In this document: positions 6,055-6,063 of the stretch, piece by piece
Numbering within the stretch: position 1 is the first letter of the stretch
How the letters are laid out: every line of letters starts with the position of its first letter
Program-made: the position numbers and the translations under genes
Source: an uncultured Mycoplasmataceae bacterium
Lineage (GTDB): Bacteria > Bacillota_I > Bacilli_A > Mycoplasmatales > Mycoplasmoidaceae
Direction of reading: 5' to 3'
Length of the DNA: 6,063 bases
NCBI GenBank assembly: GCA_949290035.1
Contig: CASEQO010000083.1
Span: 1 to 6,063 of the forward strand
Notes under the pieces: generated by a model
Told to the model about the DNA's origin: nothing
What the model saw: the letters and a program-made list of their open reading frames with translations, nothing else
Databases searched by the model: none

Positions 6055-6063
6055 CTTTTATTA

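Noticed and set aside
1..6063. tRNA, rRNA, CRISPR array or insertion sequence with terminal repeats
   Set aside because: I saw no cloverleaf with a GTTC-type arm, no regularly spaced repeats and no paired terminal inverted repeats around a transposase.

Overview
This very AT-rich window comes from a mollicute (Mycoplasma, Spiroplasma or Entomoplasma type). Almost every gene reads through only if TGA codes for tryptophan. I count 14 in-frame TGA-Trp codons against a single TGG in the recognised genes, and recA, manA, cinA, nif3, trmK and the Panacea gene all appear broken under the standard code. Start sites follow AGGAGG/AAGG ribosome binding sites, and intergenic hairpins are AT-rich. I cannot name the species.

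Layout from left to right. Positions 1-728, minus strand: a Panacea-domain (DUF4065, SocA-like) antitoxin followed by the frameshifted and probably truncated remains of a small protein that may be its toxin. Positions 729-1090: mostly gene-free DNA with an imperfect inverted repeat and the recA terminator. Positions 1091-3017, minus strand: nifU-like, cinA (stand-alone nicotinamide-nucleotide amidase domain) and recA in that transcription order. nifU-like and cinA are 17 nt apart. recA follows a long AT hairpin and has its own leader with a stem-loop. Positions 3063-3389, plus strand: a small, divergently transcribed, probable S1-type RNA-binding protein. Both divergent start sites lie in a perfect 13-bp inverted repeat. 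Positions 3391-3426: a bidirectional terminator. Positions 3433-4359, minus strand: manA (mannose-6-phosphate isomerase), apparently a single-gene unit with a promoter embedded in the preceding terminator. Positions 4360-4664: terminator, a frameshifted 34-codon relic and an orphan Shine-Dalgarno site. Positions 4665-6054, minus strand: trmK (tRNA m1A22 methyltransferase) overlapping a Nif3-like metal-binding protein by 14 nt, a pairing common in Firmicutes and Mollicutes.

Most of the window is housekeeping: DNA recombination and repair, NAD salvage, Fe-S cluster delivery, sugar-phosphate interconversion and tRNA modification. The accessory part is the left end, a probable toxin-antitoxin remnant. 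I found no convincing undescribed system. The points most worth checking are the decayed or slippage-dependent reading frames (a T8 run at the toxin relic, an A5 run at 4600-4604) and the mirror-image translation starts at 3015-3065.
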